Source of the DNA: Brachionus manjavacas
Lineage: Eukaryota > Rotifera > Eurotatoria > Ploima > Brachionidae
DNA: 64,000 nucleotides
Assembly: GCA_019054805.1 (NCBI GenBank)
Contig: JAHQIY010000006.1
Span: 1,116,001-1,180,000 of the forward strand
Reading direction: 5' to 3'
This document shows, piece after piece, positions 34,218 through 46,249 of this stretch. The stretch's first letter is position 1, and each line of letters begins with the position of its first letter. The notes under the pieces are model-generated. The model saw only the letters and a list, made by a program, of their open reading frames with translations, did no database searches and was not told the DNA's origin. A program made the position numbers and the translations under genes.

Positions 34218-36500
34218 ATGATATTTTTGTTTTTTACTTTTCTTTTATTTCTTGAATTAAGAGCAGACCAGCTACACGAAAATGAATTGGATATAAAGTC
34301 AATGTTAGACCCAGCAGAGAATTGTCTTCAACTCATTCCCTTTTCAAAAGGGCACATGATATTTTATCCACTAATTAAAAGGTCCGTACAAATAAATTTT
34401 ATCAACTACGAAAGAAATAAACAAATTTTATTAAAATGCTTTAACAATAAAAACATTTCAATAATTTCAATAACTTTTGTTCCCAAACGATCACTCATTC
34501 TTGACAACGATTTAAACATGCACCTAAACACAAATCTTGCTGATCAAATTAGAATGAATTTTGTATTTTACCAAGGCATAGAATCAAACCTGAACACATT
34601 TGAGTATTTTTATGAAAAGAATATTCAAATTTATATTAGATTTTACTATTCAAACTTTGGTTTTGAAAATCGGCAAAATAAAATTTGCTTATTCACAAAC
34701 AAAATTATTTTCCGAAAAGTGAACATTTTATTTTACTCAATTAGCACAAGATATGTGCCCTTTTCATGCCCAACTATTTTCTACAAATGCACTATTTCTC
34801 TACTCAGAATGAATGGCATAAGTAGCACATTGGTTAAAAATAATTATTTCAGCTTTCTTCAAATTAACTTTGATCTAGACTCGAATATAAACACCCTGGA
34901 TTTGGATGTGTACCAAAGTAAACTAAATCAATACATTTTGGATCCAAATGTATTCGCAAAATTGCAGAGTTTGATTATTAGTGGAAAATTGGTACAAATA
35001 GAAGACAAAAGTTTCAGAAACTTGAAAAAACTAAAGCAGATTAGCTTAGCTTTAGACAATTTGGACATGTTTTTGTTTCAATCCTTAAAATGGATTGATA
35101 CTATTAATTCACAGCCAAATTGCTCAGAAGTGACGGTCGATCTAGGATTCTACGATTATCCGCAATCCGACCTATGCTTGTTCAAAGACTTGCCCAGGAA
35201 CAGAAAAATTTTGTTCTTCTTTACAAATCGAAATTGTTCATGCACAGTCCTTTGGCTCTATAAAATTTATCATCACCAAGATGGATTTGATATTTTGAAC
35301 GGCACTTTCGGGTGCCTAAATCTTTTTTGGCTAAATGCTACTTGTGATTTTGGTTTTTTGCACTGTCCTCAACTATTAAAAAAAGAATATCAGTTGTCCA
35401 ATATAGACATTTTCTACTTGTCTGAGTATCTAAATTTAATTACTGTTTTAATTTCTCCATGCTTTGCTGTATTAGGCTTAATAACCAATTTTTTAAATAT
35501 GTGCTCACTGTTATCTAGAAAAATTTTATCTAACCAATCTTTGCTACAATTAATGCTGTTAAATTCTGTGCTCAATTTTTTCTATTGTTTGATTTATATT
35601 TTTCATTTGGCAAATGTTTGTGTGGGACTAAATGGAATAGTGTGCACCTTTATCAGCAGATGGGTGACAGTTCAGCTATATCAAATTTATATGGTTGATT
35701 TTGTTGGTGATATTCTAAAAACGTTGTCCAATTTTATTACTGTTTTTATTTCATTAAGTCGCTATTTATTGCTAAGAAATGACAATCTGCTCAAATTTTT
35801 CAAAAAATTCAGTTCAAAAAAATCTTTGTCAATCGCAATTATGGTACTAATTGCCATTTTAATCAATTTTGAAAAAGTTTTAACCAGTAATGTCAATTAT
35901 GAGAATTTTTTGGCAGAAAGCTATTATCAATATGAAGAATTTCCAAAAAGAAATACATTTATTAGTTCTTTTGAATTAAGTGAGTATGAGCAGTCTGCTA
36001 GGTTTCGGACACGGTCACAAAAGAAAAGATGGGTCTATTTTGCACTCTTTTGTTCTAACTTTATTTTAAATGATTTTTTTCTTTTTGTTGTCTTGTGTGT
36101 TTCGGATTTGCTTTTATTAAGGAAATTTAGATCAAATATGAAGACCAAAAAATTAATATTTAAAAAAATCAATTTGAAAAAAAACAGCAACATCAACAAC
36201 CTAAAAACATCAGATATTTATATTACCAAGATCATTTTGGTAAGCATAAATGTATTAATATTGCTGAGATCATTTGAATTCGGATTGAATATTCTGGTGT
36301 TAAAATTCAAAATAAGCAAAAGTCCCTGTGATGGCATTAACAAAATCTGCACCAACATTTATCAAGCAGGAAATATTTTCTATCTTATCAGTTGTTCTTA
36401 TACAACTGTCATCTACTATTATTTAAACAATCAATTCAAGCAAGCTCTGAAAAGCAACTTTAAAAAAATACTTCTAATTCTACCCATCGGAAAAAACTGA
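34218..36500 (+). CDS. Rhodopsin-like 7TM receptor with large ectodomain
   Basis: Intact single-exon frame of 760 residues. I chose ATG 34218 because it begins a clean signal peptide (MIFLFFTFLLFLELRA); the frame is open slightly upstream from a non-ATG codon. Residues 18-395 form an extracellular domain with scattered cysteines and a leucine-repeat-like patch (LQSLIISGKLVQIEDKSFRN). Seven hydrophobic helices follow. TM1 carries GLITNFLN (Asn 1.50 equivalent), TM3 ends SRY where class A receptors have DRY, and TM7 reads SYTTVIYYYLNNQFKQAL, lacking the NP of NPxxY but followed by a helix-8-like stretch. It is a plasma-membrane receptor by architecture; the ligand is unknown. Its paralogue is at 41570-43858 in opposite orientation, near-identical from TM6 to TM7 but much more diverged in the ectodomain. 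Confidence 0.82.
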   Translation: MIFLFFTFLLFLELRADQLHENELDIKSMLDPAENCLQLIPFSKGHMIFYPLIKRSVQINFINYERNKQILLKCFNNKNISIISITFVPKRSLILDNDLNMHLNTNLADQIRMNFVFYQGIESNLNTFEYFYEKNIQIYIRFYYSNFGFENRQNKICLFTNKIIFRKVNILFYSISTRYVPFSCPTIFYKCTISLLRMNGISSTLVKNNYFSFLQINFDLDSNINTLDLDVYQSKLNQYILDPNVFAKLQSLIISGKLVQIEDKSFRNLKKLKQISLALDNLDMFLFQSLKWIDTINSQPNCSEVTVDLGFYDYPQSDLCLFKDLPRNRKILFFFTNRNCSCTVLWLYKIYHHQDGFDILNGTFGCLNLFWLNATCDFGFLHCPQLLKKEYQLSNIDIFYLSEYLNLITVLISPCFAVLGLITNFLNMCSLLSRKILSNQSLLQLMLLNSVLNFFYCLIYIFHLANVCVGLNGIVCTFISRWVTVQLYQIYMVDFVGDILKTLSNFITVFISLSRYLLLRNDNLLKFFKKFSSKKSLSIAIMVLIAILINFEKVLTSNVNYENFLAESYYQYEEFPKRNTFISSFELSEYEQSARFRTRSQKKRWVYFALFCSNFILNDFFLFVVLCVSDLLLLRKFRSNMKTKKLIFKKINLKKNSNINNLKTSDIYITKIILVSINVLILLRSFEFGLNILVLKFKISKSPCDGINKICTNIYQAGNIFYLISCSYTTVIYYYLNNQFKQALKSNFKKILLILPIGKN

Positions 36501-37530
36501 TTAATTATTTTTCAAATTATTTTAAAAAAATTTAATTGATATTTTATAAACAAGAATGATAGAAGAATAATTGACGCGGACTCAAAAATGTTTTTGATTA
36601 TCTTAATTGGCAATTTAAGCGCTCAAAATCTGTTTTGGAATGGCAAAAAAAATCTAATCAATTATCTTCTAAATTTTTTTTTTAAAATAATTTGCTTAAA
36701 CTTTATTTTGCTTTGAATTTTTTATAATTTTTTTTTGTTCTTTTTGATTAATAGAATTTAATTTTATTTTCAAGAAGCAGTAGCTTTGTATAGATAAATA
36801 AATAAATAAAATAGATAAAAAATAAATACTTTCCATTAAACCCACACACTTTATGAAAAATTAAAGAACGTGTTAAATCGAAAAAAGTATTAGCTCAAGT
36901 AATAGAACAAGTAAAAGTAATAGCTCCAGTAGTAATCTAAAAAAAAAAACACAATTTTTTATCAGATAAAAACCTTAATAATTTTAATCAATATCTGTCA
37001 AAATTTTTTATTTTTTTTAATTTATTTTACTCAATTTTGTGCTTTTTTTTTAAAGTTTTTTTTTTCAATCGCTAAGGACTAATTTCCATTCTATGCGGCC
37101 TGAGGTTTACTTCAAATTATTTATTTAATAATAATAATAATAAATGCTTACGATCTAAAAAAGCACAATTTGATTTGAATTAAATGATGCTTGCTAATAC
37201 CCTAACCCCTTTTATTCGCTTGAAAAGAGACAAATTGTAGCTATTTTTTTTTAATTAGATGGAGAGTTTCTCCTGGGTCGATTTGATGGTGGACTTTTTC
37301 ACGTAGTTGGGAGAAAAAAAAATTGAATATAAAAGATAGCACAAAATGAATAATAATTATTGAAATTAAAAAACATTAACATTTATATTAAATATTTTAT
37401 TTAATTTTTTTTTTAGAAAACACTAAAACTTTGTCTTATTTATAAAATTTTATTTTTTTTTTATTTTTACTTTTTTTACATTGCCTTTAAGGCGTTCATT
37501 GAAATAAATAAATAAATAGGTCTTGTTATT
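36501..37530. other. Intergenic region with solo LINE tails
   Basis: 36772-36815: AAGCAGTAGCTTTGTATAGA then AAATAAATAAATAAA. 37491-37518: GCCTTTAAGGCGTTCATTGA then AATAAATAAATAAA, a different family with its own hairpin (GCCTT/AAGGC). No gene. Confidence 0.55.
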
Positions 37531-37534
37531 GTAG

Positions 37535-38463
37535 AACCTAAATCCATCTAGTAATGATCTAGTTACATTCTTCATTTATAACAAGAAAAGGAACCTAGAA
37601 AATAAGATTAATAAATACACCAACGAACTAGAACAATGGCTTATTAAATGGAAAATGAAGATATCAGTTGTAAAGTCGTGTTCAGTAGTCTTCTATAGGA
37701 ACAAAAAAGAGAGTGATAATCTAAACTTAAAAAATTTATGGAAACAGAATAATGACCCAAAAAGAAATCAAGTTTCTTGGTATAAAATTTGATTTTAAGT
37801 TAAACTTTAATATACTAGTAGACGAAATTAAAGAACGCTGCAACAAAAGGCTAAATATTATTAAGATATTGTCAAACAAAAAATGGGGTCTCAATCAAAA
37901 CACACTAGGAAATTTATATAAATCTTTAGTCGGATCGATTTTAGACTATTCTTTTCCTTGCTTGAATTCATTTTCAGAAAATAATATCAAAAAACTACAA
38001 GCAATTCAGAATACAGCAGTAAGATCTATCCTTAAGTTAAAATATGATACTCCCTCCAACATCGTGCAACATGAAGCTTTTAATAAACTAAAATTACTAA
38101 CAGTCTCGAATCGTCTTTTTGAGTTGAGTGAGAAATATGTTGGGACAGGACTGAGTCATTCTATTCCATTGGTTGAAAGACTGGTGAAAGAATACAAAGA
38201 AGGTTTCGAATCGAGATATATTGAATACTCAACTCCATTGTGTAATTGCTACCTTACTATTTCTTCTTTTTTTCCTGAAACTTGAACTTTTTAAACATGT
38301 GCAACATATAACAATCTTTTCCAATTTATGTATTTTCAACTTTCATTTTTTTAGCTTATTTACTCTATTTTGATTCTTTTTTTATCTTACTTTAATTTTA
38401 TTTTTATTTTATTTTTTTATTTTATTTTTAATTTATTCTGAAGGAGCTTTAGCTCGGTACAGA

Positions 38464-38464
<1 letters not shown>
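37535..38464 (+). pseudogene. 5'-truncated LINE with 3' hairpin
   Basis: Begins in the reverse-transcriptase palm: NDLVTFFIYNKKRN, where YxDD has become SSND, then LEQWLIKWKMKISVVKSCSV. After a frame change it continues in frame 37752-38285 with IKFLGIKFDFKLNF, SLVGSILDYSFPCLNSF and IQNTAVRSILKLKYDTPSN. The 3' UTR ends with TTCTGAAGGAGCTTTAGCTC then GGTACAGA, and the long AAAT tail follows. The degraded catalytic motif and truncation mean it is inactive. Confidence 0.88.
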
Positions 38465-39257
<793 letters not shown>

Positions 39258-40222
39258 CTGATCGAGCCAAGCTCCTTCAGAAAAAAAAGGAAGTTTCCGT
39301 TAGTTATATATATTTTGAATACATGGTAAGTTAAAAATGTTAATAATTGGTTGTTCAGAACCGAAGGAAATTGAAGTTTTCAAGTATTTAGCAAGGTAAG
39401 GAAAATATTCATCAATCAAGAGGTATAAACCACACAATGGTGTTGCAAGATTGCATATTTCTTTAGGGCTAAATACCGCTTTATATTCTTTTACTAGTCT
39501 AGTTACCAGAGGTACTGAGTTTTTTAGACCACACCTGATATAGTTCTCACTGAGATCAAAAAGACGATTGTCTTTCCTATGAGTATTTAGTTTATCTAGG
39601 GCTAGATGATGGAGTTGTTCTAGGGGAGTGTCCATTTTCAGTTTTAATATTGAACGAATATCTGTATTTTGAATAACTTGAAGTTTCTTATTAGTCTCAT
39701 TTGAAAGTAGATTTAAGCATGGAAACGAGTAGTCAATGATTGATCCGATTGGGGTTTTATAAAGTGTACTTAGAGTGTACTGACTAGATCCCCAACTTCT
39801 ATTTGATAATATTTTAATTAAGTTTAATCTTGAGTTACATTTCTCTTTTATTTCATCAATGTAGTTCTTAAAGGAAAGTTTATTATCCAAAATTATACCT
39901 AAGAATTTAATTGTATTGGTAAACGGGAGATTATGGTTAAATAAATTCAATTTTAAGTTTTTTTTTGCTTTTAGAGAAAATTGTGTACGAGAATTTGGTA
40001 ACTGATACATTCATTTTCCATTTTACTAGCCATGGTTCTAATTCCTTCAGATATTTATTGAGGCTTGAATATTACCAGGTTTTTTGTATTTGAAGAAAGT
40101 TACAAGACCGTCTGCAAATAGCAAAGAGTAACTGTGGTAAGATTTGTCCCTCTTCGGAATGTCGTTAATATAAATACTGAAAAGTAAGGGACTAATTGTA
40201 TGAATTGAATGAATTACTTTCT
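39258..40222 (-). pseudogene. LINE reverse transcriptase C-terminal half, minus strand
   Basis: Frame 39300-40010 holds TIKFLGIILDNKLSFKNYID, TPIGSIIDYSFPCLNLLSN and LPFTNTI, related to the LINE at 37752. To the right, across a frameshift near 40060, is LFSIYINDIPKR and SLLFADGLVTFFKYKK, where the catalytic YADD has become FADG. The 3' end at 39258-39280 is the hairpin GGAGCTTGGCTCGATCAG. The upstream half of the same element resumes at 40840. Confidence 0.85.
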
Positions 40223-40319
40223 GTTTTTTATTTATTGTAAATTTTTTTTCTAAATTTCATCGCTTCGATCTTGCTATAATTGAATATTATTTTAAATAAA
40301 AGTTTCCGCATCGGGATTT

Positions 40320-40760
40320 TTCAGTGTGCGCTTGGAACCCGTTTCTCAGCAGAGATGTTGACACCTTTGGAAATTCCAGAGAAGAGTAACGAGAGTCCCC
40401 ACTGCTTTGAAAGGCATTGGGTACGAGAGCAGATTTGAGCGGATATGTCTTACATCTCTGGAGACAAGATGACTACGTGGTGACTTAATCCAACTTTTCA
40501 AAGTCAACAAGAGCAAAGACGACAAAACATGGTGCAACAAGCCAAATTGGTCGGCTCCGAAAGACGCGAAGAGAAGTCAACTATGATTTGAGATCGTGAC
40601 ATCTTGTAAGCAAAGACACAACTTCTTAATCAATCCGACAGCAAATGCACTGAAACGGTAGACTCCTTTAAAATGAAAAATTACCAACTTAAATTGGGAC
40701 GACCGCTTTGAGGGGCACCCCTGCGTGTTATCTCGCTTCGCGATCTTTAGCTACTAAAAC
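40320..40760 (+). pseudogene. LINE 3' fragment inserted in another LINE
   Basis: Plus-strand broken frames contain the LINE C-terminal pattern (VCAWNPFLSRDVDT; YESRFERICLTSLETRRLRG then DLIQLFKVNK). It separates two parts of the minus-strand LINE, so it inserted later. No AAAT tail is seen. Confidence 0.65.
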
Positions 40761-40839
40761 TTCAAATAAAAAGAACATAGCTCTATAATTTGAGAGGCCA
40801 ATTTGATTTAATGTGAGTATAGTGCCCAAAAATTATAAA

Positions 40840-41080
40840 ATATTGACAGACGCATTGTTCCGAAACCAATTCACGGATCACTACTCAATGCTTCCGATTG
40901 CTAAATAAAAATTGGAGCCACTTAATGATCAAGTCTGTAAGACCAAATGCCGCTAATTTAATGAGTAGCAGTTTATGTGACAATTTATCAAATGCTTTCT
41001 CAAAATCCAAATAGATGACATCCGCTGACTGCCTTTGACACATACAGTTCTTTAAAAAATCCATCGTTATTGAATGAAGC
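40840..41080 (-). pseudogene. LINE reverse transcriptase palm fragment (same element as 39258-40222)
   Basis: Minus-strand reading: SADVIYLDFEKAFDKLSHKL then LLIKLAAFGLTDLIIKWLQF, the conserved motif A region, followed by a stop. It lies upstream, in element orientation, of the catalytic-motif part at 40140, with the plus-strand LINE fragment between. Confidence 0.8.
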
Positions 41081-41569
41081 TGGTAAAATACTTAAAAATT
41101 CTTGTGAATTTTTTTTATCTTGGAATTCAAAAATGCTAAATGATCAAAAATTAGAATGCTTGAGACTATGGTTTATGATTTGAGGAACTTTATAAAAAAA
41201 AATTTATAAAAATTTTGATTTCTAATTAAAAGAGCAAAGTTATTAAATCATTTTCCTTTCCATAATAGGATTAAATCCAAACTTTTAGTGTTAAATCATT
41301 TTTAATCTACAAAAATACATCCGCAATCGTGAAAGAAAAAGAAAATTCTGTTAATAATTCCTTTTCTTCAGCACACAGCACTGATAAGAGTTTTTTAAAA
41401 AAGGACGAACGTTTTTATTTTAAAATTTATTCATAAAAATTAAAATTGAACATTAAATATTTAATTTAATTAAGAAATTAAAAAAATGATCACTAATTAT
41501 TTAGTAAAATCAAAAAGAGTTCTTAGTTTTTGTTTGTGATTTTAAACAATATGATAAATTAATAAATAA
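41081..41569. other. AT-rich intergenic region, 3' flank of receptor gene
   Basis: No gene. It should include the 3' UTR of the minus-strand receptor; several TTTATT (AATAAA on minus) words occur within 100 bases of the stop. Confidence 0.35.
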
Positions 41570-43858
41570 TCACCTCTTTCTAATGGAGACAGTTGAAAGC
41601 ATTTTTTTAAAGTTGCTTTTCAAAGCTTGCTTGAATTGATTGTTTAAATAATAGTAGATGACAGTTGTATAAGAACAACTGATAAGATAGAAAATATTTC
41701 CTGCTTGATAAATGTTGGTGCAGATTTTGTTAATGCCATCACAGGGACTTTTGCTTATTTTGAATTTTAATACCAGAATATTCAATCCGAATTCAAATGA
41801 TCTCAGCAATATTAATACATTTATGCTTACCAAAATGATCTTGGTTATTCGCAAATCTGATCTTTTTTGTTTACTTTCATTTTGAATAGTTTCCGAATTC
41901 ATTTTTTCTGATATTAGTCTTTTTGTCTTCATATTTGATCTAAATTTCCTTAATAAAAGCAAATCCGAAACACACAACACAACAAAAAGAAAAAAATCAT
42001 TCAAAAAAAAGTTGAAACAAAAGAGTGCAAAATAGACCCATCTTTTCTTTTTAGTATGGGTGAAAAATCGTGATATTTGTTGGTATTGATTTAGTTCAAA
42101 AAAGCTTGTAAATGTAATCCTTTTGGGAAATTCTTCATATTGAATGTAGGTTTCAGTTGTATATTTGCCAAAGTTAACAGCACTTGTCAACAATTTGTCA
42201 AAATTTATAAATACCACTATAAGTACAATGGACACTAAAAGAGAAATTTTTTTTGCAAAAAGTTTTTGATAAAATTTCAAAAGTCCATCATTCCGCAACA
42301 AAAAATAGCGATTTAGAGAAATTATTACATTTAAAAAATTAGATAAAGTTTTAAGCATTCCGCCTAAAAAGTCAACCACATAAATTTCATAGAGCTGTAC
42401 ACTTATCCATCTGCTGTAATAAGGACACACAAGTCCGTTTAGTCCTACACAAACATTTGCCAAATGAAACAAATAAATTAAGCAATACACCAAATTGAGC
42501 ATAGAATTAAGGAGTATAAATTTTACCAAAATTTGGTCTGATGACAATTTTACACGTATCAAAATAATTATATTCACAAGGTTTGTGATCAAGCCTATTA
42601 GGGAAAAAAATGGAAATGTTAAAAAAGCTGTGAAGTTAAGATATTCAGACAAATAAAATATGTCTTCATTGGTCAAGTGGTATTTTTTGGCAAACTGCTG
42701 AGGACAAAAGACAAAGTCTAATTTGCACGTATTGTTAAGCAATGAAAAATTATCACACTGTCCAGTTTTGTTCAAAATTTCCAAACCATCTTGGTAGTAG
42801 TAAATTTTATAAAGCCATAAAATGGTACACGAACAATTTATGCTGAAAATATCGAACAAAAGTTTTCGATTTTGAGGAAAATTTTTAAATAGACACAAAT
42901 CTGCTTGCGGATAATCATAATTTTCTAAATAAATGACTACTTGGGATCTATTAACACTTGAATTTATTTCATTTAGCCATTTGAAAGACTGCAATAAAAA
43001 CATGTTCATATTATCTATATAAATATTTATTTTTTTTATTTTACCCAAATTTTTAAAAGTATTCTCATCTATCCGTACTAGTTTTCCAAAAACGCTTAGT
43101 TTTTCCAATCTTCCAAAAACGTTTGCATCTAAAATATTTCTGTTCAGTGCACTTCGGTAAACTTTTAAGTTCAGATTCTGTATTTTGGATTCCAAGTCGT
43201 GGTTTATTTGAAAAAAACTAAGATGGTTGTTTTTTATTATTGTGTCACTTAATCCATTCAGATCTAATATAGTTATGTCACATTTATAAAACATCATAGG
43301 ACATGAAAAACGAGCATATCTTGTACTAATAGAGTAGGAAAGATAATTTACCTTTCGAAAGATTATATTCTTCGAAAAAGAGCAGATTTTTTCATGGATA
43401 CACTCAAATCCGAACTTTGAATAAAAAAAAGCAACATTGACCAGAATTTTATTTTGGTAAAAAAATTCGAAAATGTTGAGGTCAAATACAATGCCTTTAT
43501 AAAAAAGAAAATCAACTTGGATATTAGCAGCCAGATATGAGTTCAAGTCCATTTTTAGATCATTGTCAAGAACGATTGGTCTTCTGGGTGTGAATGCCAT
43601 TGCAACGATGGCAATTTCTTTGTTAAAGCAGCTTAATAAAATTTGATTGTTTTTGTCGAAATTTGAAAAAAAGATTTTTGAAGTAAAAGCTTCTAATGGA
43701 TAAAAAATTCTATGCCCTTCCGCAAATTTAAGAATCTGCTGACATTTTTTGTTTGAGTCCAACATTGAGCTCATGTTAAATTTGTTGTCTTTGAATTCGA
43801 GGGATTTTATTTCATTTAGTAGTAATGAAAAAATTAGTAAAAAAATTTTTTTTAACAT
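41570..43858 (-). CDS. Rhodopsin-like 7TM receptor with large ectodomain, paralogue
   Basis: Intact frame of 762 residues from ATG 43858. Signal peptide is about residues 1-19 (LLKK...NEIKS type). The ectodomain (20-405) has leucine-repeat-like LEKLSVFGKLVRIDENTFKN and a Cys cluster before the membrane (NCSC at 341-345, C368, C378, C385). TM helices are roughly 410-434, 443-467, 486-520, 538-558, 606-637, 671-697 and 713-738. TM3 ends NRY (516-518) instead of DRY; TM1 keeps GLITN; TM7 lacks NPxxY. The loop before TM3 has CVGLNGLVC. The C-terminal part, WVYFALFC onward, is almost the same as in the receptor at 34218. It is transcribed away from a Ly6 relic at 44.2 kb. Receptor class is supported by architecture; ligand and G protein are unknown. 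Confidence 0.82.
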   Translation of the reverse strand: MLKKIFLLIFSLLLNEIKSLEFKDNKFNMSSMLDSNKKCQQILKFAEGHRIFYPLEAFTSKIFFSNFDKNNQILLSCFNKEIAIVAMAFTPRRPIVLDNDLKMDLNSYLAANIQVDFLFYKGIVFDLNIFEFFYQNKILVNVAFFYSKFGFECIHEKICSFSKNIIFRKVNYLSYSISTRYARFSCPMMFYKCDITILDLNGLSDTIIKNNHLSFFQINHDLESKIQNLNLKVYRSALNRNILDANVFGRLEKLSVFGKLVRIDENTFKNLGKIKKINIYIDNMNMFLLQSFKWLNEINSSVNRSQVVIYLENYDYPQADLCLFKNFPQNRKLLFDIFSINCSCTILWLYKIYYYQDGLEILNKTGQCDNFSLLNNTCKLDFVFCPQQFAKKYHLTNEDIFYLSEYLNFTAFLTFPFFSLIGLITNLVNIIILIRVKLSSDQILVKFILLNSMLNLVYCLIYLFHLANVCVGLNGLVCPYYSRWISVQLYEIYVVDFLGGMLKTLSNFLNVIISLNRYFLLRNDGLLKFYQKLFAKKISLLVSIVLIVVFINFDKLLTSAVNFGKYTTETYIQYEEFPKRITFTSFFELNQYQQISRFFTHTKKKRWVYFALFCFNFFLNDFFLFVVLCVSDLLLLRKFRSNMKTKRLISEKMNSETIQNESKQKRSDLRITKIILVSINVLILLRSFEFGLNILVLKFKISKSPCDGINKICTNIYQAGNIFYLISCSYTTVIYYYLNNQFKQALKSNFKKMLSTVSIRKR

Positions 43859-43904
43859 TTAAAAAAAATTTGTGCTTTTTTTAAATTTAATGTTTAAGGA
43901 AATG

Positions 43905-44035
43905 CTTAAAATCAAAATTTTTAGGTGAAATTCGATCGTCTTAAATCGGATCGTTTACAGCCATTTGTTTTGAGACCTTTTCAAAATTTGATATTTTGTT
44001 TAATTAATATTTTATCATCTAAAATTTCCATCGCG
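43905..44035. promoter_or_regulatory. Conserved intergenic element between receptor and Ly6 copies
   Basis: TCGATCGTCTTAAATCGGAT then CGTTTAC is repeated at 48868-48894 in the matching position of the duplicated unit, within otherwise diverged DNA. The inner part is an imperfect palindrome. Placed between divergent genes, it may be a shared promoter element; this is inference from position and conservation. Confidence 0.4.
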
Positions 44036-44231
44036 TTCAAATAAATTTTTTTTAAAAAATTCATTGTAAAATTTTAAAGTTGAATATTTGAAAATATATT
44101 AATTTTTATAAAAAAATCACAATTTGTTTCTGAATTTTTACTACAAAGGCAATAAAAATTTTAATTTTTAGCCTTAAATCAGCGCTTCACAAAATATTCA
44201 AAAAAAATTTTAATATAATTTAAATTTTAAA

Positions 44232-44390
44232 ATCTGAGATTAAACTGAATAGTTTTATTATTTTTGATGAGTTTTATATAAATGCGATTTTGCTATCCTT
44301 GTTAGCTCGAATGTAAAATTATATTTATTAATATTATTATTATCGGCTGCGGTTTCGCTTAATTAGCTTAATTTTCTTAGGAAATAAATC
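44232..44390 (+). pseudogene. Ly6 gene relic
   Basis: Aligns to the intact Ly6 gene at 49214: the start region AAACTGAATAGTTTTATTAT (ATG changed to CTG at 44245-44247), then a large internal deletion, then the 3' end (AATGCGATTTTGCTATCCTT, GTTAGCTCGA, ATCGGCTGCGGTTTCGCTTA). Same position relative to the receptor as the intact Ly6 in the other unit. Confidence 0.75.
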
Positions 44391-46249
44391 AAATTAAACT
44401 GATAAAATTTATTTAAAAAATTTGAGCAAAAAATTTAATTTATCTTTTAGATTATTATTTACTTAAAATTCAAATGTTTAATATTTTAATTAACTGTTCT
44501 TTTAAATTTTTAAATTCCTTGAATTGCATCAAGTAATTTCGTTTGTTTAATGAACGCATATTATCATCAAAAAATAAATAAAACGCTTTTTATTATAGTA
44601 TGTTGATTTATTTATTGATTTCCAAATTGCATTTGTAAAAATACAAATTAAATTTTTTTTGAGAAATTTTTTTTGAATTTTGTTAATTTTATCAAAAAAT
44701 GAATTCAAGTTAGTTTTATTTGTTTTCCCGCTGATAAACAATATTTTTAAAGGCTGTTCACGTTTCAATCGTTTGACTAAATCATCGGCATTAAATAATA
44801 CGCTTTTTAAACAATTAAAATCAAATTTAATTAACAGGGAAATATTAATGATTAAATAAAATATCAATATATTGAAATTTATTTATAAAGAAAAATTTAC
44901 AACTCCTAATAGTAAGGATTTCTTGAATATCTGTCGAAAAAATCCAGCTGTTTTCTTTGATTTTCATCAGTTCTAATTTAACTTACCAAACTTGCTTTTG
45001 CTAATTTTCGGCCTATCTTTGATACATGCTGTTTATTAGGGCCATTTTTGGTCCATAACATCTTTGCTTCATGCTTGAAAACTGAATCTGTTAAACCTTC
45101 TATTCTCTAGGCAATAGCTCTTTCAAAACGTTCTTGCTTATCTTGTTTGGCTTGTCTCATTCTTTCTAGATTCTGACTAAATATAAGCGACTCAATTATA
45201 TTAAAATAATCATTATTTTCGCCCAAAATCATTCAGCCGAATAAGTTGGTAAGTTTTTAACAGCTACTAAATTTGCATAGGTTAATTCGCATGAAATATT
45301 AGGAAATTTTTTTTTTTCGTAAAGATAAATTTTTATCTGGGAAAGATGAGTTTAGTTCTAGTAATTCAAAATCTTCTTCTTCTTCTTCAATTCAACTAAT
45401 GAAGCGATATCATGTCTAACAAAGCAATAGTCATAAGGATATTGTTTGTACTCCCAATTTTAGTTGAAAAAAGTTTTTCTATTTTCAAATTTCGTGCCAA
45501 TTTTGTAAATATTATGGCAACTAATTCACGTTCATAATCTATAAATAATCTTACTTGTTATTATTTTATGTATTTTATGTAGTTAATTTCTTGATTTTTA
45601 AAATGGAAACTAGCCGGCGCCCTTTGGACCCACTATCCCCCCATTTTTTCTAAAATCTCACGATTTTATGCAAGGTCTAGCGCTCTAAATGACCCTCCTT
45701 CCCCACTCTAACTCTCTTTTTCTTTTTATCTTATTTTATGACGATAATGGGGACTTGTAATTCCTAACGCTTATCCTTTTTATGAGTTTAAACTTTTCCC
45801 AATCACTGTTTGTCAACGCTTTACTCTTATCCATATTTTAATAGGCTAAAACCCGTTATTTTTATTACTCAAACGTAGATTTTATCATTTATTTATTTTG
45901 CCAAACAACTAATTTTTATTTTTGATCTCTAACTAAGTTAGTTTCTTATAATACTTTAATTACAAAGAAGTTTAAAACTCTACCGTTCACTGTTTGCCCA
46001 CGCTCTTCTCTGATCCATATTTAACAGGCTAAAACCGGGCATTTTTATAACTAACTGTACATTACGTGGATTCAATCAATTTCTTTATGCATAGTAAAGT
46101 TTTAGGATTAGTTTATTTAGAAGAGGATCATGATAAAGACTATTTAAATATGAAGCTAAAATTGACACTAGAAAATTGGAATATTGAGAATAAAGTATTT
46201 ATTTTACATTCATTACCAAAAAAGAAAATTTAATCATGTATATTAGGTA
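44391..46249. other. Intergenic region with decayed coding remnants and a diverged tandem repeat
   Basis: 44995-45200 minus encodes a coding-like stretch (ERMRQAKQDKQERFERAIA, a stop, then FKHEAKMLWTKNGPNKQHVS) of unknown origin, likely a transposon. 45800-45880 and 45975-46055 are diverged direct copies (ATCACTGTTTGTCAACGCTT against TTCACTGTTTGCCCACGCTC; both contain AGGCTAAAACC). 44547-44867 minus is an unrecognised 106-codon frame. Confidence 0.45.

Noticed and set aside
44547..44867. 106-codon minus-strand frame
   Set aside because: Lys/Asn/Ile-rich as expected of random AT-rich DNA, with no motif, partner or conservation evidence; left unassigned.
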